DNA of 64,000 nucleotides from Bacillus infantis (lineage in GTDB: Bacteria; Bacillota; Bacilli; Bacillales; Cytobacillaceae). Each line of letters opens with the position of its first letter. The first letter of the stretch is position 1. Below are positions 1-8,747 of this stretch, one piece after another. The DNA lies in contig NZ_JAIVAP010000023.1 of the NCBI RefSeq assembly GCF_020171945.1, forward strand, positions 1-64,000, given 5' to 3'. A program made the position numbers and the translations under genes. The notes under the pieces are model-generated. The model searched no databases and was not told where the DNA came from. It saw only the letters and a program-made list of their open reading frames with translations.

Positions 1-37
1 CTAATGAGGTAAACTTATAGTAAAGAGGTGGTTAAAA

Positions 38-232
38 ATGTCAGCCAAAAAGCATGTGTTAAAAGTCCAGAAGCCAAGTGGCGAGGAAGACATTTTTGAT
101 TTTGATCGGTTATTCAAAGATGCTGCCAATTATAATAAAAAAGCAGACCAGCAGGATATTCAATATCCGCGCGGAGCATCGATATCAAGGAAAAGCTCCA
201 TCGTGAAAGGACTTTTCGCTGCCAAAGCCTGA
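38..232 (+). CDS. uncharacterised 64-aa soluble protein, paralogue of 405-590
   Basis: I do not recognise a named family. The product is charged, with no signal peptide or membrane segment, so it is probably cytoplasmic. The ATG at 38 follows AGAGGTGG at 24-31 with six bases between. Residues 20-50 follow the pattern F-D-F-x-x-L-F-x-D-A, then K-K, then I-Q-Y-P-R-G. The same pattern recurs in the convergent gene at 405-590, so the two are likely paralogues. Function unknown. Confidence 0.6.
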   Translation: MSAKKHVLKVQKPSGEEDIFDFDRLFKDAANYNKKADQQDIQYPRGASISRKSSIVKGLFAAKA

Positions 233-290
233 TGAATCGGCAAGGCTGGTTAAAAGGGGACCGGCTGCAGGCATTTGACAGGGCTGAAAT

Positions 291-313
291 AAAAAACGCC
301 CGATTCACGGGCG
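291..313 (-). terminator. rho-independent terminator for the minus-strand micro-protein gene
   Basis: On the minus strand the sequence is CGCCCG, a five-base loop, CGGGCG, then six T residues. It lies about 90 bases past the stop of the gene at 405-590. Confidence 0.7.
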
Positions 314-404
314 GCACGCGGCATATTAGGATCCCGGAAAAGGTCCGCTGATTGTTTTTTTAGATGGACAAGCCATAAGGTCTCTTGTAACTTGCGTATG
401 CAGG

Positions 405-590
405 TTATTTTTTTATGCCCAGATATTTGGACAAGAACTGCTGCATATTGTGGCTGTTTCCAACGATTTGGGAAGACCGGTGCACCTTGTTGATGGGGCT
501 GCCTTTTGGGAATTGGATCTCCCGCTGCCCCTTTTTATGAAAAAAGCTTTCTGCATCCGCAAATAGCTTTGAAAAATTAAAGTCATCCAT
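405..590 (-). CDS. uncharacterised 61-aa soluble protein, paralogue of 38-232
   Basis: Family not recognised. An ATG 24 bases further upstream in the same frame exists, but it overlaps the ribosome binding site. The sequence GGAGGCGGAG lies just before the ATG at 590, so that start (Met-Asp-Asp) is chosen. Residues 3-30 show F-x-F-x-x-L-F-x-D-A, K-K and I-Q-F-P-K-G, matching the convergent gene at 38-232. No signal peptide or membrane segment. Role unknown. Confidence 0.6.
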   Translation of the reverse strand: MDDFNFSKLFADAESFFHKKGQREIQFPKGSPINKVHRSSQIVGNSHNMQQFLSKYLGIKK

Positions 591-763
591 TTCTGTTCTC
601 CGCCTCCAACTCAAATGCTCTCCTTATTGTATTCTATGCAGGCAGTACTATACGGGAAATGAAATCTGTGTGTATAGACAAAAACGGGCTTTTTTACGGG
701 AGCGGCAGGGTTTAAAGCATAGGAAGTCGAACCTTTGTAAAGTGAGAAAGAGGAGGGAAAGAA

Positions 764-1507
764 ATGGCGGATAACTATCCAGTATTAAACGGAGCAGAAC
801 CCTTTTATTTTGAAGGCGGCAGGACAGGCATCCTGGTTTCGCATGGTTTTACAGGCTCGACACAAAGCATGCGGCCGCTCGGGGAGGCATATGCGAAAGC
901 GGGCTATACTGTCTGCGGCCCGAGACTCAAAGGCCATGGCACCCATTATGAGGAAATGGAGCAAACACAGTACAGCGACTGGATTACAAGCATTGAAGAA
1001 GGCTTTCAATGGCTGAAGGAACGGTGCGATGATATTTTTGTCACGGGACTGTCCATGGGAGGAACACTGACGCTTTATATGGCTGAGAAGCATCCCGAAA
1101 TCAAGGCCATCATCCCGATCAATGCAGCCGTAGAGATTTCGGATATGGAAGGTGCAGCAGACCTGCAGGACGTCCGCTTCCTCGATGCCATCGGCTCAGA
1201 TATAAAGAAGGCTGATGTAAAAGAGCTTGCCTATGAAAAGACCCCGGTCAAATCCATCGGCGAAATCGTCCAGTTAATGGAGCTGGTAAAAGGAGGGCTG
1301 GCTGACATACAGTGCCCGGCATTGATTTTTGTCTCCAGCGAAGACCACGTTGTCCCGCCTGATAATTCCCGGCTCATCCTTGACCGCATCTCAAGCAAAG
1401 ATAAAAAACTGATTACGATGGAAAACAGCTATCATGTTGCCACGCTGGATAATGATCAGCAGCTGATCATTGATGAGACCTTGGCGTTTATAAAAAAATA
1501 TCATTAA
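764..1507 (+). CDS. monoacylglycerol lipase / carboxylesterase (alpha/beta hydrolase)
   Basis: Cytoplasmic serine esterase that hydrolyses monoacylglycerols and short-chain esters. The 247 residues match the layout of the Bacillus sp. H-257 monoacylglycerol lipase and Geobacillus Est30, as I remember them. The nucleophile is Ser97 in GLSMGG, the acid is Asp194 in SSEDHVVPP, and the general base is His224 in NSYHVATLD. HGFTG near residue 28 supplies the oxyanion hole. The ATG follows AGGAGGG. The gene is alone on its strand, with a weak GC-rich hairpin and a T-run just past the stop. The substrate is inferred from family similarity. Confidence 0.85.
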   Translation: MADNYPVLNGAEPFYFEGGRTGILVSHGFTGSTQSMRPLGEAYAKAGYTVCGPRLKGHGTHYEEMEQTQYSDWITSIEEGFQWLKERCDDIFVTGLSMGGTLTLYMAEKHPEIKAIIPINAAVEISDMEGAADLQDVRFLDAIGSDIKKADVKELAYEKTPVKSIGEIVQLMELVKGGLADIQCPALIFVSSEDHVVPPDNSRLILDRISSKDKKLITMENSYHVATLDNDQQLIIDETLAFIKKYH

Positions 1508-1705
1508 GAATGGGGGCCCCGGCCTCCTTTTTTTTATGGAAAAAGGGTAAAATACAGCATTGCCATAAATTAAATAACTGTGTTAACATTTAGTGAATCG
1601 AAATATATTCTGAATAGAGTATTTGTTTTGAGCCTTATGCCCGAAAAAGGGAAATCCAACAAAAGTTTTTAGAAATAGATTATTTTTGAAAAGGAGGCTT
1701 GGCCG

Positions 1706-2905
1706 TTGAGTGAACAAAAAGAAAAACTTTGGACAAAATCCTTCGTCATGCTGATGGCAGGGAATTTATTTGTCTTTATGTCTTTCCAAATGCTGATTCC
1801 GACAATGCCGCCATACATAAAATCGATAGGAGCCTCCGGCTTGGAAATCGGCCTGGTCACAACTCTTTTCTCTGCAGGTGCAATCCTGTGCAGGCCTTTT
1901 ATCGGCTATATGCTGGAGTACAGGACAAGAAAGCCCCTCGTCCTGGCCGGTGCAGCCGCCCTGCTGCTGATCACGCTAGTCTACCCGCTTTCCAGCGTGG
2001 TTGTTATGTTTCTTCTCTTCAGGCTGGTGCACGGGCTTGCCTGGGGCTGGTCGACGACTGTCAACGGGACAGCAGCGGTCGACGTTGTTCCTAACTCCCG
2101 CCTTGGCGAGGGGATGGGCTATTATGGATTGTCTGTAACTCTCGGGATGATCATTGCGCCCAGCCTTGGCATTTATTTATTCCAGGTTACGACCTTCGAG
2201 AACCTGGTTTATATATCGGCTGGTCTTGGCATCATCAGCATCATACTCCTGGCGCTTGTCAGCTACAGGACGCCCCAGTCGGTTAAGGAAGCGAAAAAAG
2301 AGGATTTAGCTTTTTCCTATTTAGGGTCGCTGATTGAAAAAACGAGCTGGTACCCGGCACTTATCACGGTCATCGTCACCTTCGGGTATGGATCCATTGT
2401 CACTTTCATTGTCATTTTTGGTGAAGAGCGGGGGATAGAGCAGATCTTCCTTTTCTACCTGTTCAATGCCGTCCTGGCATCGGCATCGCGCCCGGCGGCT
2501 GGAAAGTGGTTTGACAGAAATGGGCCGAGAGGGCTCGTCCTATTCTGTACGCTCATTACGTTCGCCGGGATGTGGGTGCTGTCCTTTGCCCATTCTAATG
2601 TTTTGATTGCAGCCGCCGGAGTTCTGTTCGGGATCGGCTTCGGATCGCTGATTCCGACGCTTCAGTCGTGGACATTATCCCTTACGCCGCCAAACCGCAG
2701 GGGTGTTGCCAATGGCATGTTCTTTTCAGCCATCGACCTTGGCATCGGCTTGAGCGGACTGGTATTTGGCGTCATAGCACAGTACGTGGAAACAGGCAGG
2801 CTGTTCCAGATCTCGAGTATCTTCCTGCTGATTGCCATCGCCATGATCATGGCTGAAGGGCGGAGGCGGAAAAACAGCATAAAGAAACAGGCAGCAGCCA
2901 TATAA
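1706..2905 (+). CDS. MFS transporter, drug-exporter type
   Basis: Integral membrane exporter of the major facilitator superfamily, 399 residues with about 12 hydrophobic segments. The TTG start at 1706 is set by AAGGAGG eight bases upstream. The loop after TM2 carries R-P-F-I-G-Y...R-T-R-K-P, a divergent form of the MFS motif A. Overall it resembles the Bacillus YwoG/YfkF group, whose substrates are poorly known. It is monocistronic, with a strong terminator directly after the stop. The substrate cannot be read from the sequence. Confidence 0.8.
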   Translation: MSEQKEKLWTKSFVMLMAGNLFVFMSFQMLIPTMPPYIKSIGASGLEIGLVTTLFSAGAILCRPFIGYMLEYRTRKPLVLAGAAALLLITLVYPLSSVVVMFLLFRLVHGLAWGWSTTVNGTAAVDVVPNSRLGEGMGYYGLSVTLGMIIAPSLGIYLFQVTTFENLVYISAGLGIISIILLALVSYRTPQSVKEAKKEDLAFSYLGSLIEKTSWYPALITVIVTFGYGSIVTFIVIFGEERGIEQIFLFYLFNAVLASASRPAAGKWFDRNGPRGLVLFCTLITFAGMWVLSFAHSNVLIAAAGVLFGIGFGSLIPTLQSWTLSLTPPNRRGVANGMFFSAIDLGIGLSGLVFGVIAQYVETGRLFQISSIFLLIAIAMIMAEGRRRKNSIKKQAAAI

Positions 2906-2935
2906 GGCCGGGGAAGCTTCCCTGGTCTTTTTTTT
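2906..2935 (+). terminator. rho-independent terminator after the MFS gene
   Basis: GGCCGGGGAA pairs with TTCCCTGGTC (two G-T pairs) across a short loop, followed by eight T residues. Confidence 0.8.
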
Positions 2936-3087
2936 GCTGGGCTGGATTGCTGCGGAAAGCTTAAACAAGTCTTGTTTCTTTAGATTTTCTCAGCAATTGG
3001 CTTCTCCTGGTGCTGGAATGATAAAATAGAACAAGCAAAAGATACAGCTGGCGAACAGGGCAGCTGATCTCATAGAAGGGTGATTAT

Positions 3088-4284
3088 ATGGCACAGGAAA
3101 TAAAACTGCGTCTGAAGGCGCGTTCTGATGAAGAGTATAGAAAAGGGCTTCCCCTTGTTTATAAAGATAGAATAGAGAATCTTGCTGATCTGAAGGAGGA
3201 GGGGGCAATCTTCCGTCTTGCAGACAGCAGGAACAAATTCATCGGCAAAGGCTATTATGGCTTGCAGAACAAAGGCTGCGGCTGGATCCTGACGCATAAT
3301 GAACAGGAAGAGATAGACCAGGATTTTTTTGAGAAAAAGCTGCAGAAGGCTTTTAAGCACCGGGAAGCATTCTTTAACAGCTCCGAAACGACCGCATTTC
3401 GCGTCTTCAATGGCGAGGGCGATGGAATTGGCGGGCTGACAATCGATTATTTTGCCGGCTATTATCTGCTGACATGGTACAGCGAAGGCATATACCGGTT
3501 TAAAGAGGAAATCCTCCAGTCTCTAAGGAACCTGGCTGACTTTAAAGGGATCTATGAAAAGAAACGCTTCGATGTGAAGGGCTCATATATGGAGGATGAT
3601 GACTTTGTTGAAGGAGAGCGTGGAGAGTTCCCGCTCATCGTCAAAGAAAATGGCGAAAACTTTGCCATCTACCTGAATGATGGGGCGATGACCGGCGTAT
3701 TCCTTGATCAGCGCGATGTCAGGAAAACAATCAGGGATGTATATGCGAAAGGCAGGACCGTACTCAATACGTTCTCCTATACAGGAGCCTTCTCCATTTT
3801 TGCGGCCAAAGGCGGGGCAGTGAAAACGACAAGCGTGGATCTTGCGAACAGGAGCAAAAGCAAAACGATTGAACAGTTCAGCATCAACGGGATCGACTAT
3901 GAGGCACAGGATATCATTGTAGAGGATGTATTCAATTATTTTAAATATGCCGTAAGGAAAAAACTTCTATTTGATATGGTGATCCTTGATCCACCGAGCT
4001 TTGCCCGCTCCAAGAAGCATACCTTCAGTGCAAGCAAGGATTATAAGAATCTGCTGAAGGAAGCGATTGCGATTACGGAAAAGGATGGCATCATCGTAGC
4101 TTCCACCAACTGCAGCACATTTGATATGGGCAAGTTCAAAGGGTTTATAGAAGCAGCCTTTAAGGAAAGCGGCGGAAAGTACAAGCTGCTGGAGGAATTC
4201 TCTCTGCCAAAGGATTTCCGGACCATCAGTGAGTTCAAGGAAGGGAATTATTTGAAGGTCGCATTCATCCGCAAGCTGTCTTGA
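3088..4284 (+). CDS. class I rRNA large-subunit methyltransferase, RlmI/YwbD-like
   Basis: Predicted 23S rRNA cytosine-C5 methyltransferase using S-adenosylmethionine, 398 residues. The N-terminal third has a PUA-like RNA-binding part. The catalytic half carries TGVFLDQR near residue 200, the SAM-binding NTFSYTGAF near 230, and the motif IV-like DPPSFARSK near 303. A cysteine sits in STNCS, where RlmI-type enzymes keep a catalytic residue. The start follows AAGGGTG. It is a single gene upstream of a stress-protein gene. The exact target base is inferred from the family. Confidence 0.82.
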   Translation: MAQEIKLRLKARSDEEYRKGLPLVYKDRIENLADLKEEGAIFRLADSRNKFIGKGYYGLQNKGCGWILTHNEQEEIDQDFFEKKLQKAFKHREAFFNSSETTAFRVFNGEGDGIGGLTIDYFAGYYLLTWYSEGIYRFKEEILQSLRNLADFKGIYEKKRFDVKGSYMEDDDFVEGERGEFPLIVKENGENFAIYLNDGAMTGVFLDQRDVRKTIRDVYAKGRTVLNTFSYTGAFSIFAAKGGAVKTTSVDLANRSKSKTIEQFSINGIDYEAQDIIVEDVFNYFKYAVRKKLLFDMVILDPPSFARSKKHTFSASKDYKNLLKEAIAITEKDGIIVASTNCSTFDMGKFKGFIEAAFKESGGKYKLLEEFSLPKDFRTISEFKEGNYLKVAFIRKLS

Positions 4285-4294
4285 TTATGCCTGC

Positions 4295-4320
4295 GTTTTG
4301 CCTGCAGCTGTAAAGGGTAA
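4295..4320 (+). promoter_or_regulatory. candidate sigma-B promoter for the YflT-like gene
   Basis: GTTTTG at 4295-4300, a 14-base spacer, and GGGTAA at 4315-4320 fit the Bacillus sigma-B consensus GTTTAA-N12-15-GGGWAW. It lies 35 bases before the chosen start of a general stress protein. Confidence 0.65.
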
Positions 4321-4354
4321 ACAGCCTATATATGATTTTCATATAGGAGGCATA

Positions 4355-4876
4355 ATGATGAAACGGGATATTATCGGTGTTTACAGTTCAATAGATGAAA
4401 CAATCGAGGCGATCAGGGACCTTACTGCCAAGGGCTATGATTCAAAGGACCTGGCTGTCATTTCGAAGCGGCAGGATATTTACACTCTTGATGCGTACAC
4501 AAATGCAGATGTGGAAAAGACTGCCGGCTCAGCTACGGAAGATCATGACGATGAATCGTTCTGGGATAAACTGAAAGAAGCGTTCTCGCTGGACGGCGAC
4601 TTTGGCGAATCCCATGAAAGGCTGACAAAGTACGGAATTGCTGAGGAAGATGTAGAGTCATATGCAGCAGATATGGATAATGATAAGATTCTTCTGGCTG
4701 TAAATGCAGATTCTGCGTTTGCCAATGCTGAGACCGGTGCGGATGAGTGGTATGGCGCAGGCCGGATCGAAAGCGAAGATGAAGCGGAAGGCACGGCAGG
4801 CAGCCCATCATTTTCAGGGGAGCAAACCGTCTATACAACAGATGAACAAAACAACCTGAGAAGAGGCTCCCGCTAA
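4355..4876 (+). CDS. general stress protein, YflT domain (heat-induced stress protein family)
   Basis: Cytoplasmic 173-residue protein. The first 40 residues (V-Y-S-S-I-D-E-T-I-E-A-I...G-Y...D-L-A-V-I-S) form the YflT/GSP17M-like domain found in Bacillus stress proteins of unknown biochemical role. The rest is acidic and low in complexity. The ATG at 4355 is chosen because AGGAGG lies just before it. An earlier in-frame ATG at 4298 falls inside the putative sigma-B promoter. Family and promoter together point to a sigma-B general stress response gene. Confidence 0.8.
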   Translation: MMKRDIIGVYSSIDETIEAIRDLTAKGYDSKDLAVISKRQDIYTLDAYTNADVEKTAGSATEDHDDESFWDKLKEAFSLDGDFGESHERLTKYGIAEEDVESYAADMDNDKILLAVNADSAFANAETGADEWYGAGRIESEDEAEGTAGSPSFSGEQTVYTTDEQNNLRRGSR

Positions 4877-4900
4877 GGGCTTCCATCCAACATCAGCGCG

Positions 4901-4927
4901 AACCCGCCTTCTTTCAAGGCGGGTTTT
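4901..4927 (+). terminator. rho-independent terminator after the YflT-like gene
   Basis: AACCCGCCTT, loop CTTTC, AAGGCGGGTT, then a short T-run: a ten-base-pair perfect stem. Confidence 0.8.
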
Positions 4928-5160
4928 GCTTGATTCAGGCTGTTTCAGGCTGTCCAGAAAGAAGAGGCTGCGTAAATTTTTCCATATCTGAAGGTTGCTG
5001 TTAGAATTATTACAGAAGGAAACATTTCTGTATCAAAAATGAAAGTAAAATGAAATTTGTTGCATTCCATTCTTTGCTAGAATACAAGGATAGAGAGTGC
5101 AGAATAAAAGGAATCTCTTTAGCATATAGTAGGTCAATCTATTTACATAAGGGGATAACA

Positions 5161-7887
5161 ATGACGATAGAACAACAATTAATCGATAAATCATATTACG
5201 GGATGTTCATGGAAGGCCGGAGCGGCGAGCAGCCTGCACAGGTGCTCGGCGAGGCATATTTCCTCGAGCAGAAAAAAGAAATACCGGAGCTCTCGGTCAT
5301 CAGGTTCGCACAGGGTGAAATCTATTTCCACCATAAAGACTATGAATCTGCCATTTTCAAATGGGAAAACATACATAACGAATTAGGGGAGTGGGCCAAA
5401 AAAAATACAGCTGATGCCTATATGGAGCTGGAGCTGCATGCAACAGCCGAGGAAATCTATAAAAGCATCGGGACAGAATCCCTTGTGCTCCAGACAGAGG
5501 TCCTGCTCCAGCTTTTTTCCTTATATATCCATCAGGGCAAGCTTGACAAGGCTGTGCAGACAATCAAAGAAGCTGTCCTCCTCAATCCGGATTATCCGGA
5601 TGTAACAGAGCTTGCGAGAGCCTTTTTCGAAAAGCACCAGGATTGGGGCAATGCCATTGAACTTGCCGTCAATGAAGGTGTCCGCACCAGCTCGCTCAAA
5701 TGGTTTGAGGTCCTGAACGGCTATATTGATCAAGGGGCGGCAAGGAAGCTTGAGCCTGTTTATTTCCTTGAAGCGCTGAAAACGGTCTTTTATAAAGATG
5801 AATCAAGGTTTGAAAAGCTGTCTGTATCCCTATGGCAGCATTATCAGAATCAAAGCAGCAGCCACCAATGGCTTAAGGATTTCAACGGGATGATGCTGGA
5901 GCTTGAAGCAGACCGCTCTTATGCGTGGCATGAACTGTCCGCTATGTACAGAGAGACGTACCTGCAGCTTATCACAGGCAATTATTATGTGAAGGAATTG
6001 ACTCCGCTCGTTCCTGAGCTGCTCGTGAACTGGGTCAGGATCACAGATTCCGCCAACGCGGTGCACGCTTCCGCTGCATTGCTTGCCTGGAATAAGCTAT
6101 TTGCCGGTATCGATTCTGGCGCTGTTGCAGATGCAGAAAACCTGATCGGCCGCTCAAGCCTTTATAACGGAGGGCTGGAAGACAGCTATAAATTGTTTAT
6201 GGATATTAAGAAGTGGGCCATCAAAAATGATATTCCGCTTGGCCAGAGGCTGGAATGGATGGTTGAGGAGCTCCTCGACCTTGATAACAGTCATGTCCTT
6301 CTTGCCGGCAGGCCTGGAAGCGGAAAGTCCGCCTTCATTAATTATGTGCTGGGCAAGCCGGTTCTGGGAGAGGATACAGCTTCCATCAGCATGTTCAAGG
6401 CAGGGGAAGACGCAGCGTTCAGTGAGGTTACCGACAGCGGGCTGATCATGATGAAAGATCTCCCGCAATATCAGGAAAATGAGGCTGCTGCTGCCCTTGA
6501 AGGAGAAAGGGTTGCCTTTGATTGCCGCGTCCCTGTCCCATTCCTGCAGGAAAACAGGATTGCGCTCATTGACACCCCGGGAGCCAAAGGAAGCGGCCGC
6601 GCAAGTGGGGAACTCGCCCACTATCTCCCGCTTGCAGACAGCATTTTATATGTTATCAATGCAGCTGAAGGCCTTGTAGAGGAGGACCTTCTGCTCCTGG
6701 AAAAAATCCGCGGAGGCGCCCCTTCCAAGCAGGTGCACTTCCTCTTGAATAAGGTGGACAGGATCCATGATCAGCATGAGGCGGAAAGGCTGGTCGACGA
6801 GATAACCTCACAAATCCAGTCGTATTTCCCGGAAGGAAAAGTGTTCGCCTTTTCCTCCCATTACGGGAGCAGGGAGCAGCTGGCAGATTTGGCCGGATTT
6901 TTCAATGACAGCTTGAGCCGCGACTGGTATGAGGTCCGGACACAAAGTGTGCTCAGCTATATCCAGCGCGCCTTAAGCTATCTGCTTGATAAGCGGGTGG
7001 AGGTGGAAAACTCGCTCCAGGAGGATATCCGCTGGAACGAAGAGATGGTCACGAAGCTGAATGGCGCCATCAACCAGCTCAGCGATATTGAAGAAGAAAA
7101 GACAAGGACGATTACAAAATCCTACCAGTCCATCAAAGACCGGATGAAGACGAAGCTTGAAGAAGAAATCCCGGGAATCCTTCGGGGCACTTCCGAGCTG
7201 GTCACAGAAGACAGCGACTTTCGGAAAATCCATCTGGAGCTGAACGACGCGATGAACGAGCGCGTCCAGCAGTATCTGGAAAGCTCCGTTCTGCCTGAAT
7301 TCTATGGCAGCATCCAGAAGTGGATTGCCCTCACAACAGAAGAGTTCAATCACAGCCAGGCTTATCTGTATGAAATGGGCGAAGGGTTCAATGAATTATA
7401 TGGAGAAGAAAAAATCCGGCTTGAGTGCGACTTCAAGGTGCTGGATGACTGGCGGAGGGATGCCGACAGGATGACAAGCGGGGTAAGGATGGAGAAGGTG
7501 AACATCCTATTGCGCTTCACTCCTTCGCAATTCCTGCTGAAGAGCGCCGGAAAGCTGTTTGGCGCAATCCCGCAGAACAAAGGCATGCTGTACAATAGAT
7601 ACAAACAATTCCTCGAAAATGAGGATTACAGCGAGAGTGTCGACAGCATTGTCAGCAAGTTTATGCAGCAGTTTGAATTGTTCGAAAAAGCACTTGAGAG
7701 GGATATTAAAATTTTCTTCCGCAATCCATTCAGTGTGCTCAATATGACAGTTGAGGAAACCCTGAATATCATTGAAGCGAACGGGGTGGCTCTCAGCAAA
7801 ATGAAGGAAAATCCTGAGGCTTACCGCGATCCGGTTACTTTGTTTGAGCTTAGGAAGCTCCAGTATGAGCAGATGGTTCGTGCATAG
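5161..7887 (+). CDS. dynamin-like GTPase with N-terminal TPR-like helical region
   Basis: Large 908-residue protein. The first ~370 residues are helical with TPR-like repeats. A G domain follows, with P-loop GRPGSGKS near residue 383, switch DTPG near 470 and specificity motif NKVD near 530. The C-terminal ~350 residues are coiled and helical, as in bacterial dynamin-like proteins that tubulate or fuse membranes. No clear membrane segment is seen, though a hydrophobic patch around FTPSQFLLKSAGKLF could act as a membrane paddle. I prefer the ATG at 5161, after AAGGGGA, over an in-frame ATG at 5050 with no ribosome binding site. Single gene; exact role unknown. Confidence 0.75.
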   Translation: MTIEQQLIDKSYYGMFMEGRSGEQPAQVLGEAYFLEQKKEIPELSVIRFAQGEIYFHHKDYESAIFKWENIHNELGEWAKKNTADAYMELELHATAEEIYKSIGTESLVLQTEVLLQLFSLYIHQGKLDKAVQTIKEAVLLNPDYPDVTELARAFFEKHQDWGNAIELAVNEGVRTSSLKWFEVLNGYIDQGAARKLEPVYFLEALKTVFYKDESRFEKLSVSLWQHYQNQSSSHQWLKDFNGMMLELEADRSYAWHELSAMYRETYLQLITGNYYVKELTPLVPELLVNWVRITDSANAVHASAALLAWNKLFAGIDSGAVADAENLIGRSSLYNGGLEDSYKLFMDIKKWAIKNDIPLGQRLEWMVEELLDLDNSHVLLAGRPGSGKSAFINYVLGKPVLGEDTASISMFKAGEDAAFSEVTDSGLIMMKDLPQYQENEAAAALEGERVAFDCRVPVPFLQENRIALIDTPGAKGSGRASGELAHYLPLADSILYVINAAEGLVEEDLLLLEKIRGGAPSKQVHFLLNKVDRIHDQHEAERLVDEITSQIQSYFPEGKVFAFSSHYGSREQLADLAGFFNDSLSRDWYEVRTQSVLSYIQRALSYLLDKRVEVENSLQEDIRWNEEMVTKLNGAINQLSDIEEEKTRTITKSYQSIKDRMKTKLEEEIPGILRGTSELVTEDSDFRKIHLELNDAMNERVQQYLESSVLPEFYGSIQKWIALTTEEFNHSQAYLYEMGEGFNELYGEEKIRLECDFKVLDDWRRDADRMTSGVRMEKVNILLRFTPSQFLLKSAGKLFGAIPQNKGMLYNRYKQFLENEDYSESVDSIVSKFMQQFELFEKALERDIKIFFRNPFSVLNMTVEETLNIIEANGVALSKMKENPEAYRDPVTLFELRKLQYEQMVRA

Positions 7888-7910
7888 GGGAGTTTGTGCT
7901 TCATAAAATA

Positions 7911-7946
7911 AAAGACTGGCCAGGACTTGTTCTGGCCAGTCTTTTT
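7911..7946. terminator. bidirectional terminator between convergent genes
   Basis: AAGACTGGCCAG and CTGGCCAGTCTT form a perfect 12-bp stem around an eight-base loop, with A-rich and T-rich flanks serving both strands. Confidence 0.85.
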
Positions 7947-8005
7947 GCGTTTTTTCCGCAGGATTAATCAGGCTGGTTCCGAAGCTGTGTGCTCTTGCTG
8001 CTGCT

Positions 8006-8479
8006 TCAATCCCTGTCTTTTGCCTGCTGTGTATCCCGGATATTCTTCTGGACTGTAACAGCGGCAAAGACGCTGAGCACGAATGACATCGCATAAAATC
8101 CTTTTTCACTCAGGATGATGCTTCCTGCATTGTACAAGCCGATAGCCATTAATAAAACGGCAACAATAAGTGCGAACCAGCTTAAACCGTAGTAGATTCC
8201 GGTAACAGGTATTCCCTCTTCCTTGTCTCTGACCGCCTTTTGCAAAGAGACCGCTGAGTAGAGCCCAAAGATCAGGACAGCAAAATAATATCCTTTTTCA
8301 TTCAGCTGCATGGTGTCAGCATTGAACAGCCCGATCAGATAGGCTCCAGCCCCGACCATTAAAGCAGCCCAGGAAGCGCCTTTAAAAGCGGCAGTCGGTT
8401 CTCCTTCTTTCCGTTCTTCCTTCTTTTTCGGCGCTTTATTCGTGCCTTTATCTAACAAAACATCATCTTCATAAGCCAT
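8006..8479 (-). CDS. YiaA/YiaB-type two-helix-domain membrane protein
   Basis: A 157-residue membrane protein. After a charged N-terminal 35 residues there are two copies of a paired-helix unit (A-x-x-x-G...Y-x-I-G-L-F/Y-N-A, then an E-K-G-[YF]-Y turn, then a second helix ending Q-K-x-[VI]-R-D). That makes four membrane segments, matching the YiaAB two-helix family. The start at 8479 follows GGAGGG. A longer upstream extension in the same frame lacks a ribosome binding site and is not used. Function of the family is unknown. Confidence 0.75.
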   Translation of the reverse strand: MAYEDDVLLDKGTNKAPKKKEERKEGEPTAAFKGASWAALMVGAGAYLIGLFNADTMQLNEKGYYFAVLIFGLYSAVSLQKAVRDKEEGIPVTGIYYGLSWFALIVAVLLMAIGLYNAGSIILSEKGFYAMSFVLSVFAAVTVQKNIRDTQQAKDRD

Positions 8480-8604
8480 TCCAAAATCCCTCCAGCTAGT
8501 CAAATAAATTATAGCACCGCAAAAGCCTGCAGCACTCTTCTTCCAACATCTATTATATAGAAAATTTTTGAAATTAATAGGGAAATTTGTGTCTAAGTTC
8601 CAGT

Positions 8605-8663
8605 GTGTCAGGCACTGTCTGTGGACAAAATTGGTTAAAGTGTCTTTTGGCGGTGTCAGGCAC
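8605..8663. repeat. pair of direct repeats GTGTCAGGCAC
   Basis: The 11-mer occurs at 8605-8615 and 8653-8663 in the non-coding region between divergent genes. It resembles short TGTCAGGCAC elements I associate with Bacillaceae intergenic DNA. Function unknown. Confidence 0.5.
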
Positions 8664-8670
8664 GGGAGAA

Positions 8671-8702
8671 ATGACATTTGTCATATGATTTTGATGACAT
8701 CA
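8671..8702. promoter_or_regulatory. candidate operator pair upstream of the ABC exporter/two-component operon
   Basis: ATGACATTTGTCAT at 8671-8684 has 6-bp inverted arms. TGATGACATCA at 8692-8702 is a second dyad whose centre lies about two helical turns downstream. The position, 46 bases before the first gene, suggests the binding site of the operon's own NarL-type regulator. This is inference. Confidence 0.45.
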
Positions 8703-8747
8703 GGTACTAATGAGCATGGCTGGAAAGTTTTACAATGAGGTTAATCA

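Noticed and set aside
1508-1540. Terminator after the monoacylglycerol lipase gene
   Set aside because: GGGGGCCCCGGCCTCC with a T-run folds only weakly; mentioned in the gene entry but not listed separately.
5057-5091. Sigma-A promoter TTGTTG..TAGAAT before the dynamin-like gene
   Set aside because: Spacer is only 15 bases; not strong enough to list.
5050-5160. 37-codon N-terminal extension of the dynamin-like protein
   Set aside because: No ribosome binding site before the earlier ATG and the extension lacks family resemblance; the ATG at 5161 has AAGGGGA.
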